Shown here: one piece after another, positions 32,438-43,202 of the stretch
Numbering within the stretch: the first letter of the stretch is position 1
Layout: each line of letters opens with the position of its first letter
Assembly (NCBI GenBank): GCA_030279155.1
Contig: CM059037.1
Location: forward strand, 26,345,001-26,409,000
Direction: 5' to 3'
From: Forsythia viridissima
Taxonomy: Eukaryota; Streptophyta; Magnoliopsida; Lamiales; Oleaceae
DNA: 64,000 nucleotides
Made by a program: the position numbers and the translations under genes
Notes under the pieces: model-generated
What the model saw: only the letters and a program-made list of their open reading frames with translations
Told to the model about the DNA's origin: nothing
Databases searched by the model: none

Positions 32438-32782
32438 TGAAGATCACCACCGACTTCTTCCAGAATATTCCAGTTAGTGCACCATTGTTCTTTTCTCTTA
32501 GTTTACCCAGATGTAGCATATATGCCGGAAGATTCTAGGAGTTATAGGTAATCTTATTTTATTATTAAAACTAGTAGGATCTTGAATTTATAAAGTGGGG
32601 TGTGATATCATACTTTTACCTCCATAAAGAGATGATGATGAAGTTAGATTAGTGTGTAATGAGTGATGAGTGAGATAAAGTGAAAGATAGTGAGGTACTG
32701 TAGATTATTATTTAGTGGTGTATCCAAATTGTGTAAGTAAGTTACATAAATAATAGTCTTTTTTGGAGTGTTTCATTTTACA
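32438..32782 (+). repeat. copia-2 3' LTR
   Basis: 345 bp, aligned over its full length with the 5' LTR apart from the extra 162-bp copy there. Many substitutions separate the two, so the insertion is old. Confidence 0.9.
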
Positions 32783-32787
32783 AATAA

Positions 32788-33231
32788 CTCAATAGAAAAA
32801 GTTGACTATTTAGAAAAGATATTATATATGTTGCAGAGTATAAGGGATCAACAATGCATAATCAAATACAAATTTTACTCTGTATCACTACTTTTGAAAA
32901 ATGAAAAATCTTAAATTGTAATCTTCATATAATATTGGAAGGCTTGAAACAATTAAGGTATTTGAATTATATTCAAAAGTGAAGCTTGTAAATACTTGAT
33001 AGAATAAATGAGCTCTATTGTATCTTGGGACGAATTTGTTAGAAACGAGTTTGCACAATATGGACAATTAATAATTCACGTGCTTTGAAGAAAAATTTAT
33101 ATTAAGTTCGCGCAAGTTTTTCCAACAAAATAGTATCCCTTTTGTTATCATTACTTCACAATCATGTCATTTCTTTCTTAACCCTGCCCAATCCCCATTT
33201 CATCACCCAGCGTTTCCCCAATTTTCCTCTT
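32788..33231. other. Unassigned spacer
   Basis: AT-rich DNA with no recognisable coding or structural feature. Confidence 0.4.
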
Positions 33232-33793
33232 TGATGATAAATATTTTTCTCCTTCTCCGAGCATGGCGGCGACATTGGTGGAGACACGCAAAAGGTGGCA
33301 CGGCTTCTTTCTCCCATGTCCACTCCGATGTGATAATCAGTATATGATTAAAATCAGATATGCAGAATAACAATATGGAGTATATGAGAATTGGTTTTAA
33401 TCTGGGAGGATGGCCTCTATTTATAGGAGTGGCGTATAGTTACGGCCTTTAATGGTCTTTAATGACATATGTCTCTTCATCTCCCTCATTACTAGGAGTT
33501 AATGAGGGGCGTTACATCTTTCCAATCGTTAGTGGTAATTGTCATTCTATGGATAGCATGTCTAGCTAACCCAACGACAGTTGATTTATTGCTATCCACC
33601 CGTCAGAGGCGAGCTATGAGACCATCGGGACGGGCGAGCCGGTGAGGCGGGCGAATCATTGAGGTGGGCGTGCCAAGATGTACCACTATTGGCAGACAAC
33701 ATAAAACAGCTGTCATCGTAACATATATCAGCTGTCATTATAATATATAACAGTTGTCATTGTAACATATAGCAGCTATTATTATTTCTATCA
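33232..33793 (-). repeat. LTR of gypsy-like element (3' LTR in its own orientation)
   Basis: 562 bp, similar along its whole length to 36235-36731, with small indels and many substitutions, indicating an old insertion. Confidence 0.85.
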
Positions 33794-33959
33794 TTATAAG
33801 TCCCTATACTTTTAATAGACTGTCGGCAATGGGAAGTAAAAATAATCTACTGAACTTGCTCCTCTATAAATTTTTCAGTTTTCTATTGAGACGAATATTG
33901 TCATTCAATATTGTGATGGTGAAAGAGTTCGAAAAAATAGGTATGAGTAGGACGAATCG

Positions 33960-34160
33960 GGCACACGACGAGACAGGCGTTAGCTCCTTTTTTTTGTGGG
34001 GGGTGGGCGCACCTGGTACCCGCGCCTTAGTTGGGTGTGCGCCTTAGTTGGGCATGCCCTTTAGTTGGGCGGGCGTGTACTTGGGGGCGGGTGCATGCCT
34101 CATTGGTTGGGCGGGCATTCGCCTCGCCCCCGGGCTTGCGCCCATCACTAAGCGCGGGTA
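33960..34160. repeat. GC-rich TTAGTTGGGCG repeats
   Basis: A GC-rich island in an AT-rich neighbourhood. It contains several copies of a (T/G)TAGTTGGGC(G/A) motif with GCGCC-rich filler. It lies just inside the LTR and is probably part of the element's untranslated region. Confidence 0.5.
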
Positions 34161-34389
34161 TCTCTTTTCATTTTGTGTTATCATTCCATTAAAATTTTGC
34201 TTATTTGGACTAAATACTCGTTTGGTGTAGTTTATAAACTGGTTTATTTGACCAAAATAGTTTATTTGACCAAAAATGATTTATTTGACTAAAAATATTT
34301 CTTTTATAGCATGACATTGTTGACCATTCTTGGTCAAATAAATTATTTTTGGTTGAAAAACTGATTTATAATCTATATCAAATAAGCCC

Positions 34390-34915
34390 CTAAGGTTCAT
34401 CGCCTCGATTTTTAAACTTAGGCTCATCACTTTATTTTTTAAACTGAGACTCATTGCCTTGTTTTTAAACAGAGGCTCATCGCATTGCTTAGGCTCATTG
34501 CCTTTATTTTTAGATAGAGACTCATCACCTCGTTTTTCAAACGCTCATAACTTTAATTTTTAAACAGAGGCTCATCGCCTTATTTTTCAGACAGAGGCTC
34601 ATCGCCTTGATTTTTAAACAGAGGTTTATTGCCTTGTTTTTCAGACAGAGGCTCATCGCCTTGATTTTTAAACAGAGGTTTATTGCCTTTTTTTTCAGAT
34701 AGAAGCTCGTCGCCTTGATTTTTAAATAGAAGCTCATCTCTTTGTTTTCAGACAGATTCTCATCGTCTTGTTTTTCAGATAGAGGCTCATCACCTTGATT
34801 TTTCAAACAGAAGATCATCGCCTTGTTTTTAAACTGAGGCTCATCGCCTTCATTTATTATTATTATATATATTATTATTATTATTTTTTCTAACTGAGGC
34901 TCATCACCTTGTTTT
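34390..34915. repeat. Tandem repeat, ~27-38-bp GAGGCTCATCGCCTTG unit
   Basis: About 17 imperfect units of GAGGCTCATCGCCTTG plus TTTTTAAACA or TTTTTCAGAC. The minus-strand open frame 34537-34989 spans it and encodes a nine-residue repeat (roughly KAMSLCLKN). I regard that frame as a by-product of the repeat. Confidence 0.8.
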
Positions 34916-35064
34916 ATACTTAATAAAGAATGTAGTAAAAATAAGAAGTTTTGCAGGTCGGGTCCAGTAGGAGCACCAGGACTTCCCAACTAGCATGATG
35001 CTTCCTTGGTACCATCATCATTGATATATATTAGATAGTTCATTTTTTGCTTGCCTTTGTCATC

Positions 35065-35510
35065 TCAAGGTTTGGGCTCGTCCCGAGTCTTTCTTTTGTT
35101 AGACTCATGTTCCTTTCCATCTTTCATGTCTTTGGTAATGAAATATGTTTCCTCAGCATCCACATACTCATCTCCTTTCCTTAATAACTTATGCATCGTG
35201 TTTTTGGAGAGTGGTATCTTGAAAGGGTGACTTCGAGTTTCACTCATCATGGCAGTGACTACAGCAGACATCTGCAGATCTTTGATCCCTAATGTGGCCC
35301 TATTGAACTGGGCAATGAAATCTTTCAGCAGCTCGTCTTTGTCCTAGGTCAATTACATTAGTCTAATAGCTGTCTTCTTAGCCCGCTTGCTACTGGCAAA
35401 TTATGCAGCAAACTACTTAGAAAACTTGGGAGAAGGGTTGCCACCAAGTCTCTTGCCTCCCGCTTAAGTGTTGGCGGAAAGGCCATGCACATAATAGCAT
35501 CTGGGGTGAC
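35065..35510 (-). pseudogene. Gypsy-type gag relic
   Basis: The minus strand encodes MCMAFPPTLKREARDL (near 35490), a decayed middle, then DELLKDFIAQFNRATLGIKD, LQMSAVVTAMMSETRSHPFK, and LRKGDEYVDAEE followed by a basic tail ending near 35065. This is the pattern of Retrotrans_gag domains, in particular the ..FI.RFNRA..., ...PF...LSK... and ..Y..AEE segments. Stops near 35345-35420 break it. Confidence 0.7.
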
Positions 35511-36234
35511 ACGTCATACTTCTCCATCTTTGACTGTTCGAAGTCTCATGGCAAAGGAATAGCCATCACTTCTGAGAAAAAAATGATCTTCTTACAATAC
35601 CATAGATTGTTGCTTAATATTTTTCTTACACATAGCCTTTGCTATTTTCTGACCCATCATGTCTTTTAATTGTTGCTCGAGGCTTAACACTGGTGTCTAA
35701 CATAGCGTAGGCATAACCACCCATGACGGTTTCTCCCAGAGTGGATTTGGGCAAGACATCAATGAATGAATATGGGGTGCAAATGTTGGAGCCAAAGAAC
35801 CTGGAGCCACTGTTGGCAGTGTTTTCTATGTTAAGAAGTTAAGAGCCTGGGGTAGAGCACCTATCGGTGATGGTCCCACCTGTGGAAGACCAGAAGCCTA
35901 GGGTAGAGCCCATGGCGATGATGGTCCTACCGGTGGAAGACTAGGAGCTTGGGGCGGAGCCCCTGGAGGTAATGATCATACCAGTGGAAGACTAGGAGCC
36001 TGGGACGATTGAGATGCCATAGTGTTTCGATTTTAGAGTTGAGCGGCCAAAGCCGCCACCTGCGCTTGCAATGCTGCTAGTTGAGCGGCATGGGAAAACT
36101 CTTGCTATGGGTTGTTAGTGGCGGCGTTGGACTCTGTGTCAACATCTCCGATGGGGGCTGGGGACGATTATATTCCTAGCTCTTTTAGTTCGAGCCACGA
36201 CTTTTTGTGTGATTTTTCACATATGATGCCAAAA

Positions 36235-36731
36235 TGATGATAAATATTTTTCTCCTCTTTCGAGTACGGCAGTGACAGTAGTGGAGACCTACAAAAGATG
36301 GCGGGGCTTCTTTTCTTCGTGTCCACTCTAATGTGATAATCAGTATATGATTAAAACTAGATATGCATATTAACAATATAAAGTATATGAGAGTTGATTT
36401 TTACCTAGGGGTTAGCCTCTATTTATAGGGGTGGCCTACTATTACGGCCTTTAATGGTCTTTATCTTTTATTACTAGGAGTTAATGAAAGACGTTAGATC
36501 TTTCCAATCGCTAGTGGTAACTGTTATTCTGTGGGTCGCCTGTCTAGCTAACCCAATAATAGTTGGTTTATTGATATCCACTTGTCAGACGTGAGCTATG
36601 AGACTATCGAAGCGGGCAAGTCGGTGAGGCGGGTGAATCATTGAGACAGACATGCCAGGACGTGCCACTATTGACAGACAACATATAACAGATGTCATTG
36701 TAACATATAGCAGCTGTCGTTTTTTCTATCA
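36235..36731 (-). repeat. LTR of gypsy-like element (5' LTR in its own orientation)
   Basis: 497 bp, paired with 33232-33793. On the minus strand it is followed by TTTTGGCATCATATG, which could be a decayed tRNA primer binding site. Confidence 0.85.
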
Positions 36732-39700
36732 TCACTCATGTTGCCTCATCCTTCAATATGAAACTTTCAACATCTTCATCTTTTATCTTCCCCGCTAGGT
36801 TAGAGATATGCATTTCAATTCTTGAATAATTAGTGTTATAATCGAAAAATAAGCCTTCAAAATTTGTTATAAAGGATTATCCATCATAATTTTTTTCCCC
36901 TCACATCTCTTTGGTTACTCAAGCATCTCCCAAAAATCCAAGAGTGAGGGGACGGGAGAAAGGGCAGCACATAGAGAGAATGAAGGATATTCGAGAGAAG
37001 TGTGATGAAAGTAAGAATGGAGAAGAAGATAAATTAAATAAAAAAAAAGACCATTTTAATTAAAAACGATTATTTAGGAAATTTAGGTTCAAAATTACTT
37101 GAATTGATAGGAAAAGAAATAGGGCACGACCAGGGCTGCCATTACAATCCCCACCCGTCGAGAATTTTTAGGAGGCAGAGAAGAAGATTGAAAAATCTAT
37201 ATTTATTGCATTGTTTAATTAATTAATTAATTTTTAATATTAATCTTTATTTTTAATACGATTTAAAATTTAAAATATAAAAATAAAACAAAGTAAAAAG
37301 ATTCAGAGCAGGGGGCTATAATCCTCGTCCCCTGTCCAATTACTAACGGGGTAGAGATTATCCGCATCATTCGAGGCAGGGTAAGGCGGGATATTGGAGC
37401 GGTGCAATTTTTTTTTTTTTTTTTTTTGCCATTCCTATGAATTGAGCAATAATCGAGCACATAATAGAAGAAGGTATTGAGATTTTTTGCTTGTTTATCA
37501 ATGTTTAAATTAAAATTTAAACTGTTTAAATTTGTGAAATATATTTTTTATCTTTATATTTGATAAAATTCACAATTTACTATTCACTTATTATTTAAAT
37601 ATTTATAAAATTTATAAATAATTAAAATATTTCAATATTACGAAATTTGTACTTTGAAAGAACGAATGACAATCAAGATGGAATGACGAGTCTATCTCAA
37701 TAAGGTAACATTGAATAATGCAAAATAAAGGATATGCCAAAGATGGAAAAAGTGGTACGGAAATTCAAATTTTGTGACGTTTTCCATGACATTTTCATGA
37801 GTGTACTTTCAATCATTAATATTTCCATTTTAAATGTGAGATATTTTTCTAGTTTGTTGGGTTACGTGATTGAGATGAGGTACATCCATGTACGCAAAGG
37901 TCAATACTATATACTACTCTTTTATTTGAGCAAATATTGTGAAATTTATATATTATATTATAAAAAAATAAACAAGTTCTAAAAATTGTTAGTATTAGAC
38001 ATTTACGACTATTTAATAATAAATAGTCATTTACACGTTGAATCCACTATTAACTATGTCTATACCTTTCATCGGCCATGATCTGCTGCCCACGATCGGT
38101 TCCCTACCTTTCATTTCATGTGTTGCAACACACACAAGACAAACTAGTGAAACTAACTCGAAATATTTTATAATCTATCTCCACTTATACGTGTTTTCCT
38201 ATAATTTTTTTTTTTAACTCACGATGCGCTAATTCAATGTATTCTTCACGTAAAAGGCATATAAAATATTTTTATTTTTTACTTTAAAATGTTATCAAAT
38301 TTAGAAAAAGAAATAAAATTTCTAGATTCTCTATTACGTTTCAAAGTAAAAGTTCTAATCGAGCTAGAATTGGGTAATTTCATCCGTAATCATTGCATTT
38401 TTAGTAAAATTTCAATTGAATCACTAAACTTTAATATGTCTCAATTGAGTTACTGAGCTACAATTTATTTTCAACTTTTACCACTTTGTCACATTTTATC
38501 ACTATCGTCTTCCATGTTGAAAGAAATTGTTTAATAGGAAGTTATACCATAACTAATCTTTTCATAATTGTTAAGTAACACCTTATAAACAAAAATAATA
38601 AAATGAGTGTTAGGCTAAATTTTAGATTTCTTCATTTTAAAACTTTTATACGTGACGTAATAATAAGTTGACGTGCGTACATGAATTACGTAGATGATTC
38701 GTTATTGTATGACTCTTCATTAAAAAAATTAATCAATTTAGGATACACTAGATAAGATTGTGTGAAATTTGAAATCAAATTAAAATTCGATAATTCAGTT
38801 GAGTCAAATTAAAATTTAATCAATTCAATTAAAATTCCGGTAGAAATTCAGTATGAAATTTAGCATTGACAATTCCATATCAAAGTTGAGACCAAATTTC
38901 CAAAAGTGTGCGTTGGTTGGTAGGTATTGGTATAGCCATATTTTGTATGCAATTAACGACCCATAAATTTGGGGATCATGCCAATTCCTCTATTGACATC
39001 TGTCCTTTACATTAATATTCAAGCTGCGAACTACAAACTATCTTTGAATTCATCATAAATAAATATTATAAAAAAAAAATAGCAATCAAAATATTCAAGT
39101 ACAGTTATGTCTCTTTCATAATAATACCAAAAAAATTTAAAAAAAATGTCAAAATTAAAGATTTGAATTAGATGCCCATCATTATTAACAGAATGCCATT
39201 CTTTACGATTTGAATTCTGGCTCGAAGATCTCTGTCTACCATCTTTATGTGGTCTGTGGGGGAGATAAAGTAAGTGGACCCCCCTTAAGTTTGAAAACTC
39301 AGCTACATTCAAGTCCATCTCTTGGAAAAATAAAATAATTATAATTATAATTTATAGTAAATATTTTTATGAAAATCCGTGATGATATTATATGGAAGAT
39401 TTATCGAGTTTAAAAAAAAGTTTCATAAAAGTCTCTCTCTCATTGGAGTGGTAATTAAAAAAAAATGATTTGTAACACTACAAAATTTTTGTGAATGAAT
39501 GTTGGGTTGCACTAATATCCATGTATTTCTTGAAAGATTGAGTTTGAAGTGAGTTTCTTAATTATTAATATTTGTATAATAGAGTACTACTATTTTATCT
39601 ATTTTTTATTTGAGGCGAATGAGTTTGGAGCCGTTTGGTGAGACATTTGGTCTTGGAACGAGCGTAATCTTCATGTTTGATTGTCATCGTTAAATTTAAA

Positions 39701-41025
39701 ACTTTAAATAGATTGGCGATTATAGGCCAAGTGAAGATGAGGATGATGTCAAGTAATCGTGCTTTGGACACCATGCGCTATATGGTCGAGACAAATGGTT
39801 GAATTTCTCATCCGAGAAGTATGATGGAGATTCATAATAATAATATTATATGAAACACTTGACAATTTTGAAATTTTATGTTATTTGTTATTTTGTTTAG
39901 TTATTTTCCAATTAAATTAGACTAATTATAACCTTATATAAAAAAGGTTTATGCACAAGAGAATTTGATATTGAATACAAGAATATTTCTCTAACCTGTA
40001 TCTATTCTATTCCTCTTCTCCTTTCCCACCTTCTCCAATTCATAGTTTAGCAATGGTTCGATATAAGCATATGTCGTTAAATTTTATATTATTGTTAGTG
40101 TCTGTTCGATAAAGTTTAAAAGTAATTTTTTGGAAGATTTTGATAAAAATTGATAAAATATATAGTTAAAAAAATTGATAAAAATTATAAATAGTATAAA
40201 ATATATTGTTGAAAATGAATTAAAAAAATTTAAAATACACTCTAACCAACGTGATGTCCTTAATTGAATGTGAATATTGTAAGGTCCGACCAATGAGATT
40301 TGGTGAAGTTTGAAGGAGGGGATAAGCTATGTGGACCAATGAAAAAGGCCCGCGTGTTTGAGGGCAATTTGACCAAATGAATGTTGAGGCACACTTGTCG
40401 CTTGGAGAGGGGAACAATGTATTGAAAAGAATTACAATTTCCAAGTGCCCTCCTCCTTTCTCATTGTATTTTCAATAAAATCTTCACATTTCATCATAAA
40501 GTCTATGTTTGGTAAAGTTTAAAAAGTAGTTTTTTTAAAAAATTTAAAAAAATTAATAAAATATGTAGTTAAAAAGTTAATAAAAATTGTGGGTCTTACA
40601 AAAATATGTAGTTTAAAATGCTTTTGATAAACCAAAAAAAAAAAAAAAAAAAAAGTGAGAGAGAGTTTAAAAAAACTAATCTAAACATGTTCAAATTGGT
40701 ATCAAAATTTTAGAAGTTATCTCAAAAATTATATTAAATTATGAATGCCTTCTTCCAAATAATATTTAAATATTTAAAAAGATCTTGTCAAGTCAATTTT
40801 TATAATAAACCAGCTAACATGATTAGTTTGTTTTGATCTTCACCACATGTGATGTATAACATATCTTGACTGTGTATAAAAATATAAAAAATATATATAT
40901 ATAACAAATGTAAAATGTAAATACAAAGTAAATAAATTTTCTTGCACAAAATCCTCCAGTTAACTATCTTATTGTTGAAGACAATGAGTCGTTTGGCTTG
41001 ATTCTTAGACTTTAACACTTGATTT
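36732..41025. other. Gene-poor AT-rich DNA
   Basis: No gene was recognised. There is a T-run of about 23 bases at 37410, an AT dinucleotide run near 40895, and an A-run of about 22 at 40635. A roughly 120-bp AT-rich segment (GTTTGGTAAAGTTTAAAA...) occurs twice, near 40100 and 40505. Short open frames here have no family resemblance that I can see. Confidence 0.35.
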
Positions 41026-42021
41026 TGTTGGTGAATATTTTGTTGGCGGATTTATGTGAAAAGTAACTCCAAAGCAATTAAACAAATCGAATGAAATTGA
41101 TGAAAAAATAGACCGAGGCAAGTGTTTAACACTTTGTCCTTAAGTCAATTTTGCCCCGCAAAAGTGCCTACGGTATATGGCAATTGACTCCCAAGATACA
41201 ACAACTTCCTACTTGTGGTTGAAGCACTTCAAACTACAAGCACAACGAACCGAAAATCGATTTTGTACTCCAAAGATGAAATGAAAATGAAAACCAGAAA
41301 TTCAAGCAACAAATGCAAGAATTTTTTATTCAAGAAGTAAGGAATTATAATGGATGTTATGCTAATGTTTTCTGTATCAATACTTTGTCAAAATGGACGT
41401 CCACAGACCCTTTTTAACGTTGGAGATAGGTTGAAAACGAAAAGAAATGGAACCAAATCGTGCAACCCTTCAAAAGAACATGTCTGTTCACGCAAACCTA
41501 TGCGATCGCATGGTTTAACCAAGCTGTGATCGCAAGGTACAAAAATCAGAACAGAACTTGATCCAAATTTAACCATGTGATCGTAAGGCTTTGCCTCCTG
41601 CGATCGCATAGAAGGACCAAAATATATTCTGCTTAAAATTTAAGCAAGTTGCGATCGCAGTGTAAATTAACCATGCGATCGCATGGTCAAACTTTGACCC
41701 AATTTTGTCCTTTTTCGTAATTTCTCATTCATTCGATGTTGGTTTCGAGATGCAAAATATACCCTTTAAACATGCAGATAAATTTGAATTTTTCTTTCTG
41801 GGGGCATTGCCCCCGAGCCCCCACGAGGGGCGCTGCCCCTCGACCCCCACGACCTGACCGGACAGGTCAATCTCCGTTTCTCCGAAGCGTCGAAGTGGCA
41901 GACTAATTTGCCTAAACGGATTGGGTCGGGTCTTGTACATTTGGCCAAGTTGACACGAAGTCACTTTCGTTGTTTTTAACACTTAGTTAATTTCTCGACA
42001 TATTTAAACCAATTTCCAACA
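41026..42021. mobile_element. Candidate solo LTR
   Basis: A 996-bp segment starts TGTTGGTGAA and ends TTTCCAACA, so the termini are inverted TGTTGG/CCAACA. It is flanked by GATTT (41021-41025) and TATTT (42022-42026), a 4/5 match. It carries several GCGATCGC palindromes and a GC-rich hairpin near 41800-41870. There is no coding content. The call is tentative because no second copy is available in the window. Confidence 0.4.
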
Positions 42022-42026
42022 TATTT

Positions 42027-42928
42027 CATTCCAAAAGTTTGAAGCACTGCTATTCCTCATGCAAGGAGCGCTTCATGTAGAAAATGTGGAATATATCGGA
42101 TTTTCTTGATATCGCAATAGCCAAAGGAAGATGGTTTGAAGAAGACTTGAAATCTTCTTTAATTTTCGGGATTTAAACTTGTCTTTCTTTTCTTTTAATT
42201 TGAAAAGGACTTGATTTTCTTGAAATTTTGGGACTTGGAGTTGAGAGACAATCTTCTTTATGATTTGTTCACTTCTATTCCTGTTGAAGACTTCTGTTTT
42301 ATTTCTTTTACTGGACAAGATTTATCAGTTATTTAAAAAAGCCACATTATATTTAATTTTTCATATTTATAAATGCCATCTTGAACTTAATTTGAATTTG
42401 ATTGAGTGTAGAACTACTTTTTCTCAAAGTGAAAGTAAAAATTTATTTCACTTATCGTATACACATACATATATATGCACACATAAATATATTTGTGTGA
42501 TATATTTGTGTGCGTGTTTGCTTGTAAAGAGACAAATTACTATTATTCTTACGTAGAATAACTTTAAGTTAAAACACTTTGTAACTTGATACAAAGATAT
42601 TTATGACATAGTGAAATTATGTTTAACACAATATAGAATTTGATGCAAATCAGGAAGTTGGTCCTTAAATCATGGTGTTCCACTGATTGATAGAGAATAT
42701 TTATGAAGCATATTTTGTTATTTCCAAATCTAAATTATTCGTTTGTTATTTCTTTCCTAGTTTGTTTCTTAGATTGTAGTTCTTTGATTGGATATGTAGA
42801 AGGGGAATGTAGAGAGGAGTGTAGTTGGGAGTTTGGATATTTTCTTTGAAATTCTAGAGAGATTCCATTGCAGAGAGATTCTGTGTTGTTTTCCCTCTTG
42901 CCTGTCAATATGAGGTTGAACCAGGAGG
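42027..42928. other. Unassigned spacer
   Basis: AT-rich DNA, no recognisable gene. It includes a TATATGCACACA-type microsatellite-like patch near 42470-42515. Confidence 0.35.
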
Positions 42929-42933
42929 CTTTG

Positions 42934-43173
42934 TATTAGAATTTCATTTAGATTAGAATACCATATAGTAGGATAAGTAGGATATCATATATGTAATATT
43001 CCTATTCTAGGTAGAACTCTTTTCTTTTTATTTCTTTTCTTATTAGGTTTCTATTAACCTATATATATATCTTGTAACCCCATTCATTAATTACATTACA
43101 TCAATATACAGAGAGAACTATTTCTCCACACGTATTCTCCATTATATTTCTTCATCTCTTTTATATTTCTACA
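42934..43173 (+). repeat. copia-3 5' LTR
   Basis: 240 bp, TATTAGAATT to TTTCTACA. A TATA-like run (CCTATATATATA) lies at about 43060. Confidence 0.93.
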
Positions 43174-43184
43174 TGGTATCAGAG
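43174..43184 (+). other. copia-3 primer binding site
   Basis: TGGTATCAGAG, an exact match to the plant initiator-methionine tRNA 3' end complement, immediately after the LTR. Confidence 0.93.
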
Positions 43185-43202
43185 AGACGATTCTGAGCAA
43201 CG

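Larger units (their letters stand above)
23075..32782 (+). mobile_element. Complete, decayed Ty1/copia element (copia-2) with nested insertions
   Basis: Both LTRs begin TGAAGATC and end in CA (23075-23587 and 32438-32782). The whole is flanked by AATAA at 23070-23074 and AATAA at 32783-32787, a perfect 5-bp target duplication. Between the LTRs are a primer binding site, gag, protease, integrase, RT and RNase H remnants in copia order. The coding part is interrupted by a solo LTR (26414-27733) and a hAT element (28795-32037), each with its own target duplication. Confidence 0.92.
33232..36731 (-). mobile_element. Gag-only LTR retrotransposon, Ty3/gypsy-like, non-autonomous
   Basis: Two LTRs (33232-33793, 36235-36731) start TGATGATAAATATTTTTCTC and end TTTCTATCA on the plus strand. 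The gag remnant and the TATA box (TATAAATAGAGG on the minus strand, near 36418 and 33415) show that the element is read on the minus strand. No protease, RT, RNase H or integrase was found in the 2.4 kb between the LTRs. The five bases flanking each side (CTCTT and TCACT) do not match, so a target duplication was not confirmed. Confidence 0.75.

Noticed and set aside
34537..34989. 150-codon open frame of nine-residue repeats
   Set aside because: Generated by the GAGGCTCATCGCC tandem repeat inside the gypsy-like element. No start context or family.
37130..37435. Possible hAT or MITE remnant around GGGCTGCCATTACAATCCCC
   Set aside because: The ends are only loosely complementary and no target duplication is visible.
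41460..41700. Cyanobacterial (plastid or contaminant) DNA suggested by GCGATCGC
   Set aside because: Flanks are AT-rich plant-like DNA and the octamers sit inside an LTR-like segment with decayed variants.
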